Assembly (NCBI GenBank): GCA_020724955.1
Contig: DYFY01000007.1
Coordinates: 1-37,491, forward strand
Direction: 5' to 3'
DNA length: 37,491 nucleotides
DNA from: Candidatus Parvarchaeum sp.
Lineage (GTDB): Archaea > Nanobdellota > Nanobdellia > Pacearchaeales > GW2011-AR1
Part shown: positions 15,314 through 22,649 of the stretch, in pieces
Layout: each line of letters begins with the position of its first letter
How positions within the stretch are numbered: the first letter of the stretch is position 1
The notes under the pieces: generated by a model
The model's input: only the letters and a program-made list of their open reading frames with translations
Told to the model about the DNA's origin: nothing
Database searches by the model: none
Translations under genes and position numbers: made by a program

Positions 15314-15763
15314 TTACAAGGTTTTCTGATAAAACCTAAAGTCATATCCTCCTGTATATCCGTTTTTCTCATGAAATCTCATTGCTTTCTTATTGTCTAA
15401 ATTAATTAAACACAAACTAAGCTTAAATTTCTTTTTTCTGATAAAACTCTCGTAAGTTTTTATTAACCTGTCCCCAACCCCGGAATTCCTGAATTCCTTA
15501 ACGACAAAAATATTGTTCAATATAGACTCCCTGACTCCTTCCAGCAGATGAGCTATCAAAAAACCGGCTTTTTGCCTGTCTTTCTCAGCAATCAGAGCCA
15601 GACTTCCTTTTTTGTCGGCTAAAATTCCCCTCACCCAATATTTAGGATAGTCCTCTCCAGAAATCTCTTTAGAATCATAATCTCTTAATCCTGGATCGTT
15701 ATTCAAATTAAAGTGTATAAATTCTTCATCTTCCTTGCGTGCTGTTCTTATTTTGATAACCAA
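15314..15763 (-). CDS. GNAT-family N-acetyltransferase
   Basis: This 149-residue protein of the acetyl-CoA-dependent GNAT fold has IKIRTARKEDEEF as first strand and helix, NNIFVVKEFRNSGVGDRL as the acetyl-CoA-binding motif A (R-N-S-G-V-G), and NKKAMRFHEKNGY as motif B. I place the start at TTG 15763. It follows the upstream stop by one base and has a perfect AGGAGG 10 nt upstream, formed by the AGG AGG codons that end the upstream gene. The longer frame to 15835 would overlap that gene by 71 nt. The acceptor substrate is unknown. Confidence 0.85.
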   Translation of the reverse strand: MVIKIRTARKEDEEFIHFNLNNDPGLRDYDSKEISGEDYPKYWVRGILADKKGSLALIAEKDRQKAGFLIAHLLEGVRESILNNIFVVKEFRNSGVGDRLIKTYESFIRKKKFKLSLCLINLDNKKAMRFHEKNGYTGGYDFRFYQKTL

Positions 15764-15764
15764 T

Positions 15765-16097
15765 TTAAGCCACCCTCCTAAAAGAAACTCCACAAACTCC
15801 ATCAGCACCAGCTTCAAAAGCACATGAAAATCCATTTTTATTCAGAAGCTCTTCCATCTCCTTAACATGAATTAAATGAGAATTGGCTATTGTCCGGTCA
15901 TCTCTTAATCCATGCATTTGAGCAGGCCTTTCTCCAAAAATATATCCTTCATCTCCTCTGACCAGACAAATTAATTCATTTTGATTAATATAATAACTGA
16001 AGTTATCTAAATCCTCTTGGTTTCCAAAAAGATTTTTGACCAAGCCAGTTACTCTGGCTTTCAATTCTTTATTTGATTGCAACCTTTGCCAACCCAT
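15765..16097 (-). CDS. Hypothetical protein in the gyrase operon
   Basis: This 110-residue protein is not recognised. It looks soluble, with a helical start (KELKARVTGLVKNLFG) and a C-terminal half holding cysteines in GFSCAFEAGADGVCGVSFRR. It begins 2 nt after the gyrB stop and its last codons encode the ribosome-binding site for the acetyltransferase. It is one of three small genes between gyrB and gyrA. Confidence 0.65.
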   Translation of the reverse strand: MGWQRLQSNKELKARVTGLVKNLFGNQEDLDNFSYYINQNELICLVRGDEGYIFGERPAQMHGLRDDRTIANSHLIHVKEMEELLNKNGFSCAFEAGADGVCGVSFRRVA

Positions 16098-16099
16098 TC

Positions 16100-17998
16100 T
16101 TAAATATCAACCTCCGCCTCTGCAGCTCTTTCGGCGATGAACTGCTTTCTATATTCAACCTCTGTTCCCATGAGCTTGCTGAATGTCTCGTCTGCTTTGA
16201 CAGCATCCTCAATCAGAACTTTGTTAAGAAGACGTGTTTTTGGATTCATAGTAGTCTCCCACAACTGCTCAGGATTCATCTCTCCTAGACCTTTAAATCT
16301 CTGGACATTGATATTTCCTCCAAGCTTGCCGGCTATTTTTTTCAGTTCATCGTCGGTATAGACATAATAATCCTTTTTCTTTCTCACTTTGTAAAGCGGA
16401 GACACCGCTATATACAGATTCCCGTTGTCTATCAAAGGTTTCATAAACCTGAAAAAGAAAGTAAGAAGAAGAGTTCTGATATGTGCTCCATCAACGTCTG
16501 CATCAGTCATTATTATTATCTTGTTGTATCTAAGTTTTTCTATCTCAAAATTCTCTCCTACTCCTGTTCCAATTGCAGTAATAAGGTTGGCAATCTCCTC
16601 GCTTTCAAACACTTTTATAGGGTTTGCTTTCTCAACATTAAGGATTTTTCCTTTCAAAGGAAGAATAGCCTGAAACTCTTTGTCTCTCGCCTGCGTTGCG
16701 CTTCCTCCGGCGGAATCTCCTTCTACAAGAAAAAGCTCTGAATTTTCAGATTTTTTGCTGGCGCAGTCTTTGAGCTTTCCGGGAAGTCCTCCGACGGAAA
16801 ACGCATTTTTTCTCCTGACAAGGTCTTTGGCCTTTTTCGCAGCCTGCCTTGCTTTTTGAGTATCAATGGCTTTGCCGACAATTCTTTTGGCTATCGCCGG
16901 ATTTTCCTCAAAAAACTCAACAAGTGAGGCATAGCCTATCCTTTCCACAAGCCCCTTAACCTCGCTGTTGCCAAGTTTCGTTTTTGTCTGCCCCTCAAAC
17001 TGAGGCTCGGGAATCTTCGCGGAAATAATGGCAGTAAGCCCTTCTCGAACATCGTCCCCGGTTAAACCCCCGTTTTTAACCATATTGCTCTTTTTTGCAT
17101 AATCATTAATCGCTCTGGTCAAAGCAGTTCTAAAGCCAACAACATGAGTTCCTCCTTCAACAGTATTGATAGTATTCACAAAACTCAATATGTTCTCCTG
17201 GTATCCAGCATTGTACTGGACAGCTATTTCAACAACAACGTTTTCATCAACTTTTGTAAAATAAATCGGCTTGTGCAGAGCTTCTTTTGTCTTGTTAACC
17301 CACTTAACAAACTCTGAAATTCCGCCCTCGTAATGGAAAATTTCTTTTTTCCCGCTTGCCTCGTCAGTGAGTTTTATTTTCAAGCCAGCGTTCAAAAAAG
17401 CTATTTCTCTGAACCTTGTCTCCAAAACAGAAAAATCAAACTTTGTAGTTGAAAATATACTCTCGTCCGGCCAGAAAGTAACCTCTGTCCCGCTTTCCTC
17501 TTCTTTGGCTTTTCCAATCTCTTTCAGCTTATACAAAGGTTTCCCAATTTCATATTCCTGCTGATAAATTTTTCCATCCCTTTTAATTACAACTTTCATA
17601 AGCCTGCTCAAAGCCGAAACGACTGAAATTCCAACTCCGTGCAGACCTCCGGAAATGGCGTATGTACCCTTGTCAAATTTTCCGCCGGCATGAAGTTTAG
17701 TGACAACAACCTCAACAGCAGGAATTTTATACACAGGATGAATATCAACCGGGATGCCTCTCCCGTCGTCGATAACAGTCACGCTTCCGTCTTTATTTAA
17801 ATTGACTTCTATGTTCTTGCAGAATCCAGCCATCGCTTCGTCAACAGAGTTGTCAACAACTTCATATACAAGATGGTGCAGTCCCTGCTTTCCAGTGCTT
17901 CCAATATACATAGAAGGACGATGTCTAACCCCTTCCAGACCTTCTAAAACCTTAATATTATCTGAACTATATTTCTTAGTGTCTTTTTCACTCGCCAT
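16100..17998 (-). CDS. gyrB: DNA gyrase subunit B
   Basis: GyrB supplies the ATPase and Toprim parts of gyrase. The 632-residue protein has the GHKL motifs (EVVDNSVDEA with Glu46 and Asn50; DDGRGIP at 77; GGLHGVGISVV). The Toprim residues are in LVEGDSAGG near 424 and MTDADVDGAHIRTLL near 499, and the C-terminal QRFKGLGEMNPEQLW is present. It lacks the large insert of some proteobacterial GyrB, as is usual outside that group. A TTTATAAA box at 18045-18052 predicts a leader of about 25 nt containing GAGAGG. It is the first gene of a five-gene operon that ends with gyrA. Confidence 0.97.
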   Translation of the reverse strand: MASEKDTKKYSSDNIKVLEGLEGVRHRPSMYIGSTGKQGLHHLVYEVVDNSVDEAMAGFCKNIEVNLNKDGSVTVIDDGRGIPVDIHPVYKIPAVEVVVTKLHAGGKFDKGTYAISGGLHGVGISVVSALSRLMKVVIKRDGKIYQQEYEIGKPLYKLKEIGKAKEEESGTEVTFWPDESIFSTTKFDFSVLETRFREIAFLNAGLKIKLTDEASGKKEIFHYEGGISEFVKWVNKTKEALHKPIYFTKVDENVVVEIAVQYNAGYQENILSFVNTINTVEGGTHVVGFRTALTRAINDYAKKSNMVKNGGLTGDDVREGLTAIISAKIPEPQFEGQTKTKLGNSEVKGLVERIGYASLVEFFEENPAIAKRIVGKAIDTQKARQAAKKAKDLVRRKNAFSVGGLPGKLKDCASKKSENSELFLVEGDSAGGSATQARDKEFQAILPLKGKILNVEKANPIKVFESEEIANLITAIGTGVGENFEIEKLRYNKIIIMTDADVDGAHIRTLLLTFFFRFMKPLIDNGNLYIAVSPLYKVRKKKDYYVYTDDELKKIAGKLGGNINVQRFKGLGEMNPEQLWETTMNPKTRLLNKVLIEDAVKADETFSKLMGTEVEYRKQFIAERAAEAEVDI

Positions 17999-18044
17999 TC
18001 CAATCTTTGAAACCTCTCAAATTTAGATGAAAAATGAAACTTAG

Positions 18045-18052
18045 TTTATAAA
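18045..18052 (-). promoter_or_regulatory. TATA box for the gyrase operon
   Basis: TTTATAAA lies about 50 nt upstream of the gyrB ATG, so unlike most first genes here gyrB should have a short 5' leader (about 25 nt). Confidence 0.6.
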
Positions 18053-18105
18053 CCTTTATGCCCAATTTTAGCCTTTTCCCGACGTAAAAAGCCCAATTTT
18101 GAAAA

Positions 18106-18381
18106 TCACTTGCTTTTCTTAACACCTGCTTTTCTTGCAATTCTCTCAGCCTCTTTTTTAGTCCTGGATTTTGTTATTCTTTCTCTTTCCTTGCTCAATC
18201 TTTTATCTTTAGTTATATGAAAAGCCTCTGTCCATTTCATTTTTCTCCTGTCTCTTTTCAGCTTCAGCTGATTCTTCCTGCATTTGCTTGAGCAAAAATA
18301 ATCTATGCTTCCATCATTTTTCAGTAAATAAGTACCTCTAAAATCATCCTGATCTTTGCCACAAAAAACACATTTTGTCAT
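18106..18381 (-). CDS. rpl24e: Ribosomal protein L24e
   Basis: L24e is an archaeal/eukaryotic large-subunit protein. The zinc-binding cysteines are C4, C7, C30 and C34 (KCVFCGK and YFCSSKCRKN), followed by the conserved KMKWTEAF. The basic C-terminal extension brings it to 91 residues, against about 60-70 in many archaea. Its ATG shares one base with the stop of the upstream gene (TAATG). It is the last gene of the L7Ae-S28e operon. Confidence 0.95.
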   Translation of the reverse strand: MTKCVFCGKDQDDFRGTYLLKNDGSIDYFCSSKCRKNQLKLKRDRRKMKWTEAFHITKDKRLSKERERITKSRTKKEAERIARKAGVKKSK

Positions 18382-18686
18382 TATGCTGCTTCCTCCCTCT
18401 TATACAAAGTATATGCAAACCCTGCTACCCCAAGTTTATCATCAGAAACAACTTCTCCAACAGCATAACAAGGATTGGCTCTTAGTTTTTCAGCCTCATC
18501 AATAGCTCTTCTAACATAATCATCGCAGTTATTTCTAGAAGTAAGAACAAACCCTGTTCCAGTTTCACGATCTTTTATTTCGTAAGCATCGTCTCGAACT
18601 TCCTGAGTAAAAAATCCATCAAGAACATGTCCAGACATAAAAAGCCCCTCTAACCAGCTTCTTAAATCAGCAACTTCTCTAGCCAT
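18381..18686 (-). CDS. Hypothetical protein within the ribosomal operon
   Basis: This 101-residue acidic protein lies between rps28e and rpl24e, a place where archaeal operons usually join the two genes directly. I do not recognise the family. It has a hydrophobic stretch around WLEGLFMSGHVLDGFF and a beta-rich C-terminus (AVGEVVSDDKLGVAGFAYTL). Starts and stops are tightly coupled on both sides (2-nt gap and a TAATG overlap), so it is coexpressed with ribosomal proteins. Confidence 0.7.
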   Translation of the reverse strand: MAREVADLRSWLEGLFMSGHVLDGFFTQEVRDDAYEIKDRETGTGFVLTSRNNCDDYVRRAIDEAEKLRANPCYAVGEVVSDDKLGVAGFAYTLYKREEAA

Positions 18687-18687
18687 T

Positions 18688-18981
18688 TTAACTATGCGCT
18701 CCCTTTGTAATGTTTTTTCTTATCCTTCTTGCCTCAATTTCAGTTTCCCTCAAAGTTAATAAATCCCCCACTCTCACAGGACCTTTGACATTTCTCCTCA
18801 TCGTCCTGTCTTTATTCCTTCCTTCAAGAATCTTAACTAAAACTTGAGTCACCTCTCCCCTTGCTCCTGTTCTCCCAAACAGTTCCTCGACAACCGCATT
18901 GACTGGCTTATCATCAGTCAAACTGCCTCTCTTAGTTCCTTCAGCTTTCACTTCCTTGACTTTTTGCTGCTTTTTCGCCAT
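18688..18981 (-). CDS. rps28e: Ribosomal protein S28e
   Basis: This is a small-subunit protein with the S28e OB-fold core [19 protein letters not shown], then [17 protein letters not shown] and the invariant [11 protein letters not shown] Lys-rich N-terminal extension of about 28 residues makes it 97 residues long, compared with about 70 usually. It begins one base after the L7Ae stop. Confidence 0.95.
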   Translation of the reverse strand: MAKKQQKVKEVKAEGTKRGSLTDDKPVNAVVEELFGRTGARGEVTQVLVKILEGRNKDRTMRRNVKGPVRVGDLLTLRETEIEARRIRKNITKGAHS

Positions 18982-18982
18982 T

Positions 18983-19288
18983 TTACTTTTTCTTCAACAC
19001 AGCAATGTCTTTTTCAGCATCGCCGGCCTCAATAATAGCAACAGCAGAGGCAGAAACAGGAATCCCAATGGCGATTCCAAGCTTTTGTTTTGAATCGCAT
19101 TCCTCACAGGGTATTCCCTTTTCCTTGCAAATTACAGGAAGATGGGCAACTATCTCTTTGGGATTAACATCAGAAGCATAAACAACCAACTTAGCGACAC
19201 CTCTCTCTACGGCTTTAGTCACTTCGTTAGTGCCTTTATCAATTTTTCCTGTTTTTCTGGCTTTTTCAACAACAGCATATATATCCAT
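18983..19288 (-). CDS. rpl7ae: Ribosomal protein L7Ae
   Basis: L7Ae binds kink-turns in 23S rRNA, in C/D and H/ACA guide RNAs and in RNase P. The 101-residue protein has the RNA-binding signature [13 protein letters not shown] and the conserved [18 protein letters not shown]. It is the first gene of the ribosomal operon. The ATG is preceded by a strong GGAGGT 4 nt upstream. A TATA box (TTTAAATA, 19355-19362) predicts a leader of about 45 nt, longer than for most first genes in this window, which leaves room for autoregulation. Confidence 0.96.
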   Translation of the reverse strand: MDIYAVVEKARKTGKIDKGTNEVTKAVERGVAKLVVYASDVNPKEIVAHLPVICKEKGIPCEECDSKQKLGIAIGIPVSASAVAIIEAGDAEKDIAVLKKK

Positions 19289-19335
19289 ATTACCTCCGCA
19301 CCCGCGTCCTCAAGCACAGCGAGCCTCATTGGTAT
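19289..19335 (-). promoter_or_regulatory. rpl7ae leader with kink-turn-like candidate
   Basis: In the leader, CC-AAU-GA-GGC and GCU-U-GA-GG can form a three-base bulge flanked by tandem G-A pairs between a CC/GG stem and a GGC/GCU stem. One extra U departs from the kink-turn consensus. L7Ae autoregulation through a leader kink-turn is known in other archaea; here it is an inference. Confidence 0.3.
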
Positions 19336-19423
19336 CAACAACTATCGAGAGGGGTATTTAAAACTTTCTGGGACTTTTATAGCAAAAACCAAAAATCCTC
19401 TAAGAGCCAGAAACTTACCAGCT

Positions 19424-19810
19424 TTATCTAGAAAACATAGGCTTGTATCTTGGCCAGTGCATTGCCAGAAGATAAATGTGCAGAACAGCAAATATCAAAG
19501 CCATCCACCATCCTGTAAAATCCAAAAACACATGGAACAAAACTATATTCGCAGTTATCGGAGCCAGCAAAACAGCGCCAAAAGCCGACCATTTATTGAA
19601 TATAAAACTAAGTCCTGAAATAAGGAAAATCAAAGACATAAAATAAAACATATATCCAGTAGCAAATAAAGCAGTCAGAAATGCATTTGCCTCTGGGCTA
19701 AACTCAGGAGGAGGCAGGAGCTGGAAAAAACCGCTGACAACCATAAACAAGAGATAAAGGCCAAGAACAATCTGAACTGTTCTGAAAACACCTTTATTTC
19801 TTAAATTCAT
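19424..19810 (-). CDS. DoxX-like small membrane protein
   Basis: This 128-residue protein has four membrane helices and the DoxX-like pattern: an N-terminal helix, a Pro-rich loop, then ALFATGYMFYF, AFGAVLLAPITANIVLFHVFLD and a final HIYLLAMHWPRYKPMF. Members of this superfamily are membrane proteins tied to redox or quinone processes in some species, but this branch has no established role. A TATTTAAA/TTTAAATA box 25.5 nt upstream fixes the start. The start is 80 nt from the divergent gene at 19893. Confidence 0.75.
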   Translation of the reverse strand: MNLRNKGVFRTVQIVLGLYLLFMVVSGFFQLLPPPEFSPEANAFLTALFATGYMFYFMSLIFLISGLSFIFNKWSAFGAVLLAPITANIVLFHVFLDFTGWWMALIFAVLHIYLLAMHWPRYKPMFSR

Positions 19811-19892
19811 TAAATACCCAAAGCAAGCCGATATTTAAATCTGTCTGCTGTAAAGCAATAATGCTTTTATACTTAATTCAAGAGATAAAGAT

Positions 19893-20369
19893 ATGTCTAA
19901 TGCTGATATAAACTACTGGCCTAATAATCCAAAAACCAAAAAAACAAAATTGAGAAATTTAGCAAGTGTAGTGAGTGGAGAAGTTCAAAGAGTAGATTTT
20001 GAAACATCCACAGATTATGCACCCATAGGCCAAATTATGATTGGAGGAAGAAATGACTCAGTCAAGGTGGTTCGCCAAACAGCAACAATTCACCTAAGGT
20101 CAGATGCTCATCATCCTGTAAGGAGGGTAGTTTTCCAAGGAGGATGGCCTAATATTAGAGAAGGCGAAAATATAGAAGCTACGATTATAAAGGCAGATTG
20201 CGACTATGGGGGAGATTATCCCGATGAATCACCTACAACAATTTATTCTAGAAGAGAGTTTAGAGAAGAAGAGGAAGCTATAAGAATAGAAAGAGGAAAG
20301 ACTTCATACGCTCCAGCTAATTTTGAAGAAATGATGGACAGAGAGGTAGCAGTTTTATCAAGTTCATAA
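19893..20369 (+). CDS. Hypothetical protein
   Basis: This 158-residue protein is not recognised. It looks soluble, with beta strands in its first half (GEVQRVDF, GQIMIGG, SVKVVRQTATIHL) and a charged helical end. A TTTATACT box at 19866-19873, about 24 nt upstream, supports the start. It is convergent with kae1, with 2 nt between stop codons. An OB-like nucleic-acid-binding fold is possible from the strand pattern, but I would not assign it. Confidence 0.6.
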   Translation: MSNADINYWPNNPKTKKTKLRNLASVVSGEVQRVDFETSTDYAPIGQIMIGGRNDSVKVVRQTATIHLRSDAHHPVRRVVFQGGWPNIREGENIEATIIKADCDYGGDYPDESPTTIYSRREFREEEEAIRIERGKTSYAPANFEEMMDREVAVLSSS

Positions 20370-20371
20370 GT

Positions 20372-21352
20372 TTATCTCCAATAAACATCAACATCATCTG
20401 TCCTCTCCCTCGGCTTGATGTCAACTTTCTCTGGCTTTTGTTTAATTCCCGCTTTCAGCATTATCTCTCCTGTAAAAGCTATCATAGCACCATTATCAGT
20501 CAAAAGACTTTTCTCCGGGCAGAAAAATTTAACTCCTCGAGTTTTGCACATCAGCCTGCACATTTCCTGAAGCCTGGCGTTGCAAGCAACTCCTCCGCCA
20601 AGAACAAGCTCTTTCTTTCCAGTATGTGCCAAAGCTCTCTCAGCAGCCTCGACAAGCATAGCAAAAGCATGCTCTTGCAACGAATAAGCGAGATTGCTCA
20701 AATCCTCTCCAGAATCATAAAGCCTCCTAAGTTTTGTCTGCATACCAGAAAAAGAAACATCCATTCCCTTAACAGAATAAGGCAGTTCAATTAGCCTCTC
20801 TTTTTTTCCAGCTTTTAAAGCAAACTTCTCAATTTCAGGACCTCCTGGAAAAGGAATTCCTGTATATCTTGCAAACCCGTCAATAAAATTCCCAACTCCG
20901 TTGTCAAGTGTCTCTCCAAAAACTCTGTATTTCCCGGACACAAATGCAATTATCTGTGTGTTCGCTCCGGAAGCATAAAGCAAAACAGGATCTTTGGCTC
21001 CAAGACTCTGCCCAATTTCAAGATGGGCAATACAATGATTCACACATATTATCGGAATTTTTAACTCTGAAGCTTTTCTTTTGGCAAACTCCATCCCGGC
21101 CAACAGGCATGGAGCAAGCCCGGGAGCATTTGAAAACGCAATCGCCTTAATCTCGCTTTCAGTTATGTTTGCATCATCCAAAGCCTGCAAATAAACAATT
21201 TCAGCAACATCTCTGTGATGTTGAGCGCTCTCCATCGGAACAATTCCACCCTTCTTAGGCTTGTACATGTCTCTGGCATTCGCCAATATTCTGCTCTTGC
21301 TGACAATTCCAGCTCCGAATGTATGCGCCGTGCATTCAATGCCTAAAATCAT
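20372..21352 (-). CDS. kae1: tRNA threonylcarbamoyladenosine biosynthesis protein Kae1
   Basis: Kae1 is the catalytic subunit of KEOPS, which makes t6A37 on ANN-reading tRNAs. The 326-residue ASKHA-fold protein has the metal ligands His106 and His110 (NHCIAHLEIG) and an Asp in LLTDNGAMIAF. It also has GIECTAHTFGAGI at the N-terminus and LVLGGGVACNARLQEM near the C-terminus. It is not fused to the Bud32 kinase, unlike in several euryarchaea. A TTTTATAT box 24.5 nt upstream suits a leaderless start. Confidence 0.96.
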   Translation of the reverse strand: MILGIECTAHTFGAGIVSKSRILANARDMYKPKKGGIVPMESAQHHRDVAEIVYLQALDDANITESEIKAIAFSNAPGLAPCLLAGMEFAKRKASELKIPIICVNHCIAHLEIGQSLGAKDPVLLYASGANTQIIAFVSGKYRVFGETLDNGVGNFIDGFARYTGIPFPGGPEIEKFALKAGKKERLIELPYSVKGMDVSFSGMQTKLRRLYDSGEDLSNLAYSLQEHAFAMLVEAAERALAHTGKKELVLGGGVACNARLQEMCRLMCKTRGVKFFCPEKSLLTDNGAMIAFTGEIMLKAGIKQKPEKVDIKPRERTDDVDVYWR

Positions 21353-21387
21353 AAAAGAAAATAGAAAAAGAGATATAAAAGGTTAAT

Positions 21388-21678
21388 CTAAGGAAGGCCT
21401 AACATTCCTTCCAAAAAATTTTTCAAAAATCTTCTCCTTCTGTCTCTAATCTCCGTTTTCTGCTTTTGTTCTTGAAGAGCAACAAAATAAACAGATATCC
21501 AGCTCCAACATTCTTCAGTGTGTGCTTGGTTTCCCAAAGAATATTCCCTGTCTATCGAAAGTCTTTTTTCTTGACGACTAAAAAACAGTTCTTCGAAAAG
21601 CAAAACATCTTCAGCTACCCCGTAAGAAACTCCTAGAGTAGAAGAGACTACTCTTGGATCTCCATAATCAACAATCAT
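21388..21678 (-). CDS. Hypothetical protein, leaderless
   Basis: This 96-residue protein is not recognised. Its N-terminus (DYGDPRVVSSTLGVSYGVAED) weakly parallels that of the next gene (NYRSMAVERISDRHGVPED), with a shared GVxED, so the two may be diverged paralogs. The C-terminus is basic (RDRRRRFLKNFLEG). TTTATATA at 21700-21707, 25.5 nt upstream, supports the ATG at 21678. Confidence 0.55.
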   Translation of the reverse strand: MIVDYGDPRVVSSTLGVSYGVAEDVLLFEELFFSRQEKRLSIDREYSLGNQAHTEECWSWISVYFVALQEQKQKTEIRDRRRRFLKNFLEGMLGLP

Positions 21679-21752
21679 TAAAAAAACATAAAAATCATCT
21701 ATATAAAATTATTCGGCGAACAACACATCTCCAAGAGTCAGAAAAAATCTGC

Positions 21753-22028
21753 TTATTCTTCTTGATGGGCTTTCCATAACAGCATTATAGTAGACGACAT
21801 GCGAAATTCCTCAATTTGTCGTCTGCTATTTAGAGAAAGACATAAGTCTTTCACTATAACCACATCAGTCCCATAACCTAAACCAACTTTCCTATCTCCC
21901 ACCAACCGCATAAACAAAGAAATATTTACAGAACAAAGTGAATAATCTCTAGCCACTTCATCTTCAGGAACGCCATGCCTGTCAGATATTCTTTCCACAG
22001 CCATACTCCTGTAGTTCAAAAATCTCAT
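21753..22028 (-). CDS. Hypothetical protein whose C-terminus is the dispersed repeat
   Basis: This 91-residue protein is of unknown function. Residues 8-24 look like a helix-turn-helix (VERISDRHGVPEDEVAR). Codons for VKDLCLSLNSRRQIEEFR derive from copy B of the palindromic repeat, which is also found in gene-free DNA at two other sites. A TTTATATA box is 20 nt from the ATG at 22028. The internal ATG at 22004 would leave a leader but has its AGGAG too close. The start is therefore uncertain, though the N-terminal match to the neighbour favours 22028. Confidence 0.5.
   Translation of the reverse strand: MRFLNYRSMAVERISDRHGVPEDEVARDYSLCSVNISLFMRLVGDRKVGLGYGTDVVIVKDLCLSLNSRRQIEEFRMSSTIMLLWKAHQEE
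21786..21856 (+). repeat. Dispersed palindromic repeat, copy B
   Basis: This is the most complete copy. Arms AGTAGACGAC and GTCGTCTGCT are complementary at 9 of 10 positions around AAATTCCTCAATTT, which is itself a small palindrome. The flank GACATAAGTCTTTC is shared with copy C. It lies inside the coding region 21753-22028. Confidence 0.7.
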
Positions 22029-22081
22029 AAAAAACCAAAAAAATATATAAATCTAACTAAAAAATAAAAAATCTTGAGAAG

Positions 22082-22252
22082 TTACCTTCTCCTTCTTCTT
22101 GTTGTTGAACGTCGTGCGGTTGTTCTTCTTGCAGCTTTCTTTCTCCTTCCGCCTCTTGCCATGACAGCTTCACATACGTTTCCTTTCGCGTCTACGTAGT
22201 AAAGATGGCCTGCCCTTCTTTGAACAACGTTCTTTGCAATTATCTTTCCCAT
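22082..22252 (-). CDS. Small basic protein with Arg-rich tail
   Basis: This 56-residue protein has a short conserved-looking head (KNVVQRRAGHLYYVDAKGN, then CEAVMARGG) and a tail of Arg/Lys/Thr repeats (RRTTARRSTTRRRRR). Similar small basic proteins occur in DPANN genomes as far as I know. Binding to nucleic acid is likely from charge alone. I choose the ATG at 22252, which has GGGGGTG just upstream. The ATG at 22279 lies at the transcription start predicted from the TTTAAATA box at 22298-22305. Confidence 0.65.
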   Translation of the reverse strand: MGKIIAKNVVQRRAGHLYYVDAKGNVCEAVMARGGRRKKAARRTTARRSTTRRRRR

Positions 22253-22300
22253 CTCACACCCCCTTTTATTGAATATCATATACTAAGTTCGTCGGTGTAT

Positions 22301-22645
22301 TTAAACTTTTCTGATTTTTCCGACGAAAAACTCAATGATTTCGGCATTTTCAGAGTTTAAAGGAACTTCAACAAGTTTTTGAGCATTTTTTGGAGCAGGA
22401 ACAATCGGTCTGAAAGGTTTTATTGTCTGGCACAAAACAACATTATTTTTGCCGTCAAGCCAAACAGCAAGAAACGGAAAAAAAACAAAAAAAGAATGTA
22501 TTGCTCCAGACACTCCGGAAAATTCAAACAGCATTGGCTTTGCATCTCTTGACCTAAACATAAGGCCCCTTAATTTGGCAAAGCCTTCGGCCTTTTGAAC
22601 ATTGATAACCCTGCTTCTCCCGTAAAATTTGACAAACAGATTCAT
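22301..22645 (-). CDS. DUF192 family protein
   Basis: This 114-residue protein has the DUF192 (COG1430) pattern: AKLRGLMFR, PMLFEF, IHSFFVFFPFLAVWLD and a late IKPFRPIVPAPKNAQKLVEVP. The fold is a small beta structure of unknown function. No signal peptide is visible, unlike many bacterial members. The start is 4 nt after the coiled-coil gene stop, so the two are cotranscribed. The promoter of the next gene lies over its 3' end. Confidence 0.85.
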   Translation of the reverse strand: MNLFVKFYGRSRVINVQKAEGFAKLRGLMFRSRDAKPMLFEFSGVSGAIHSFFVFFPFLAVWLDGKNNVVLCQTIKPFRPIVPAPKNAQKLVEVPLNSENAEIIEFFVGKIRKV

Positions 22646-22649
22646 ATAA

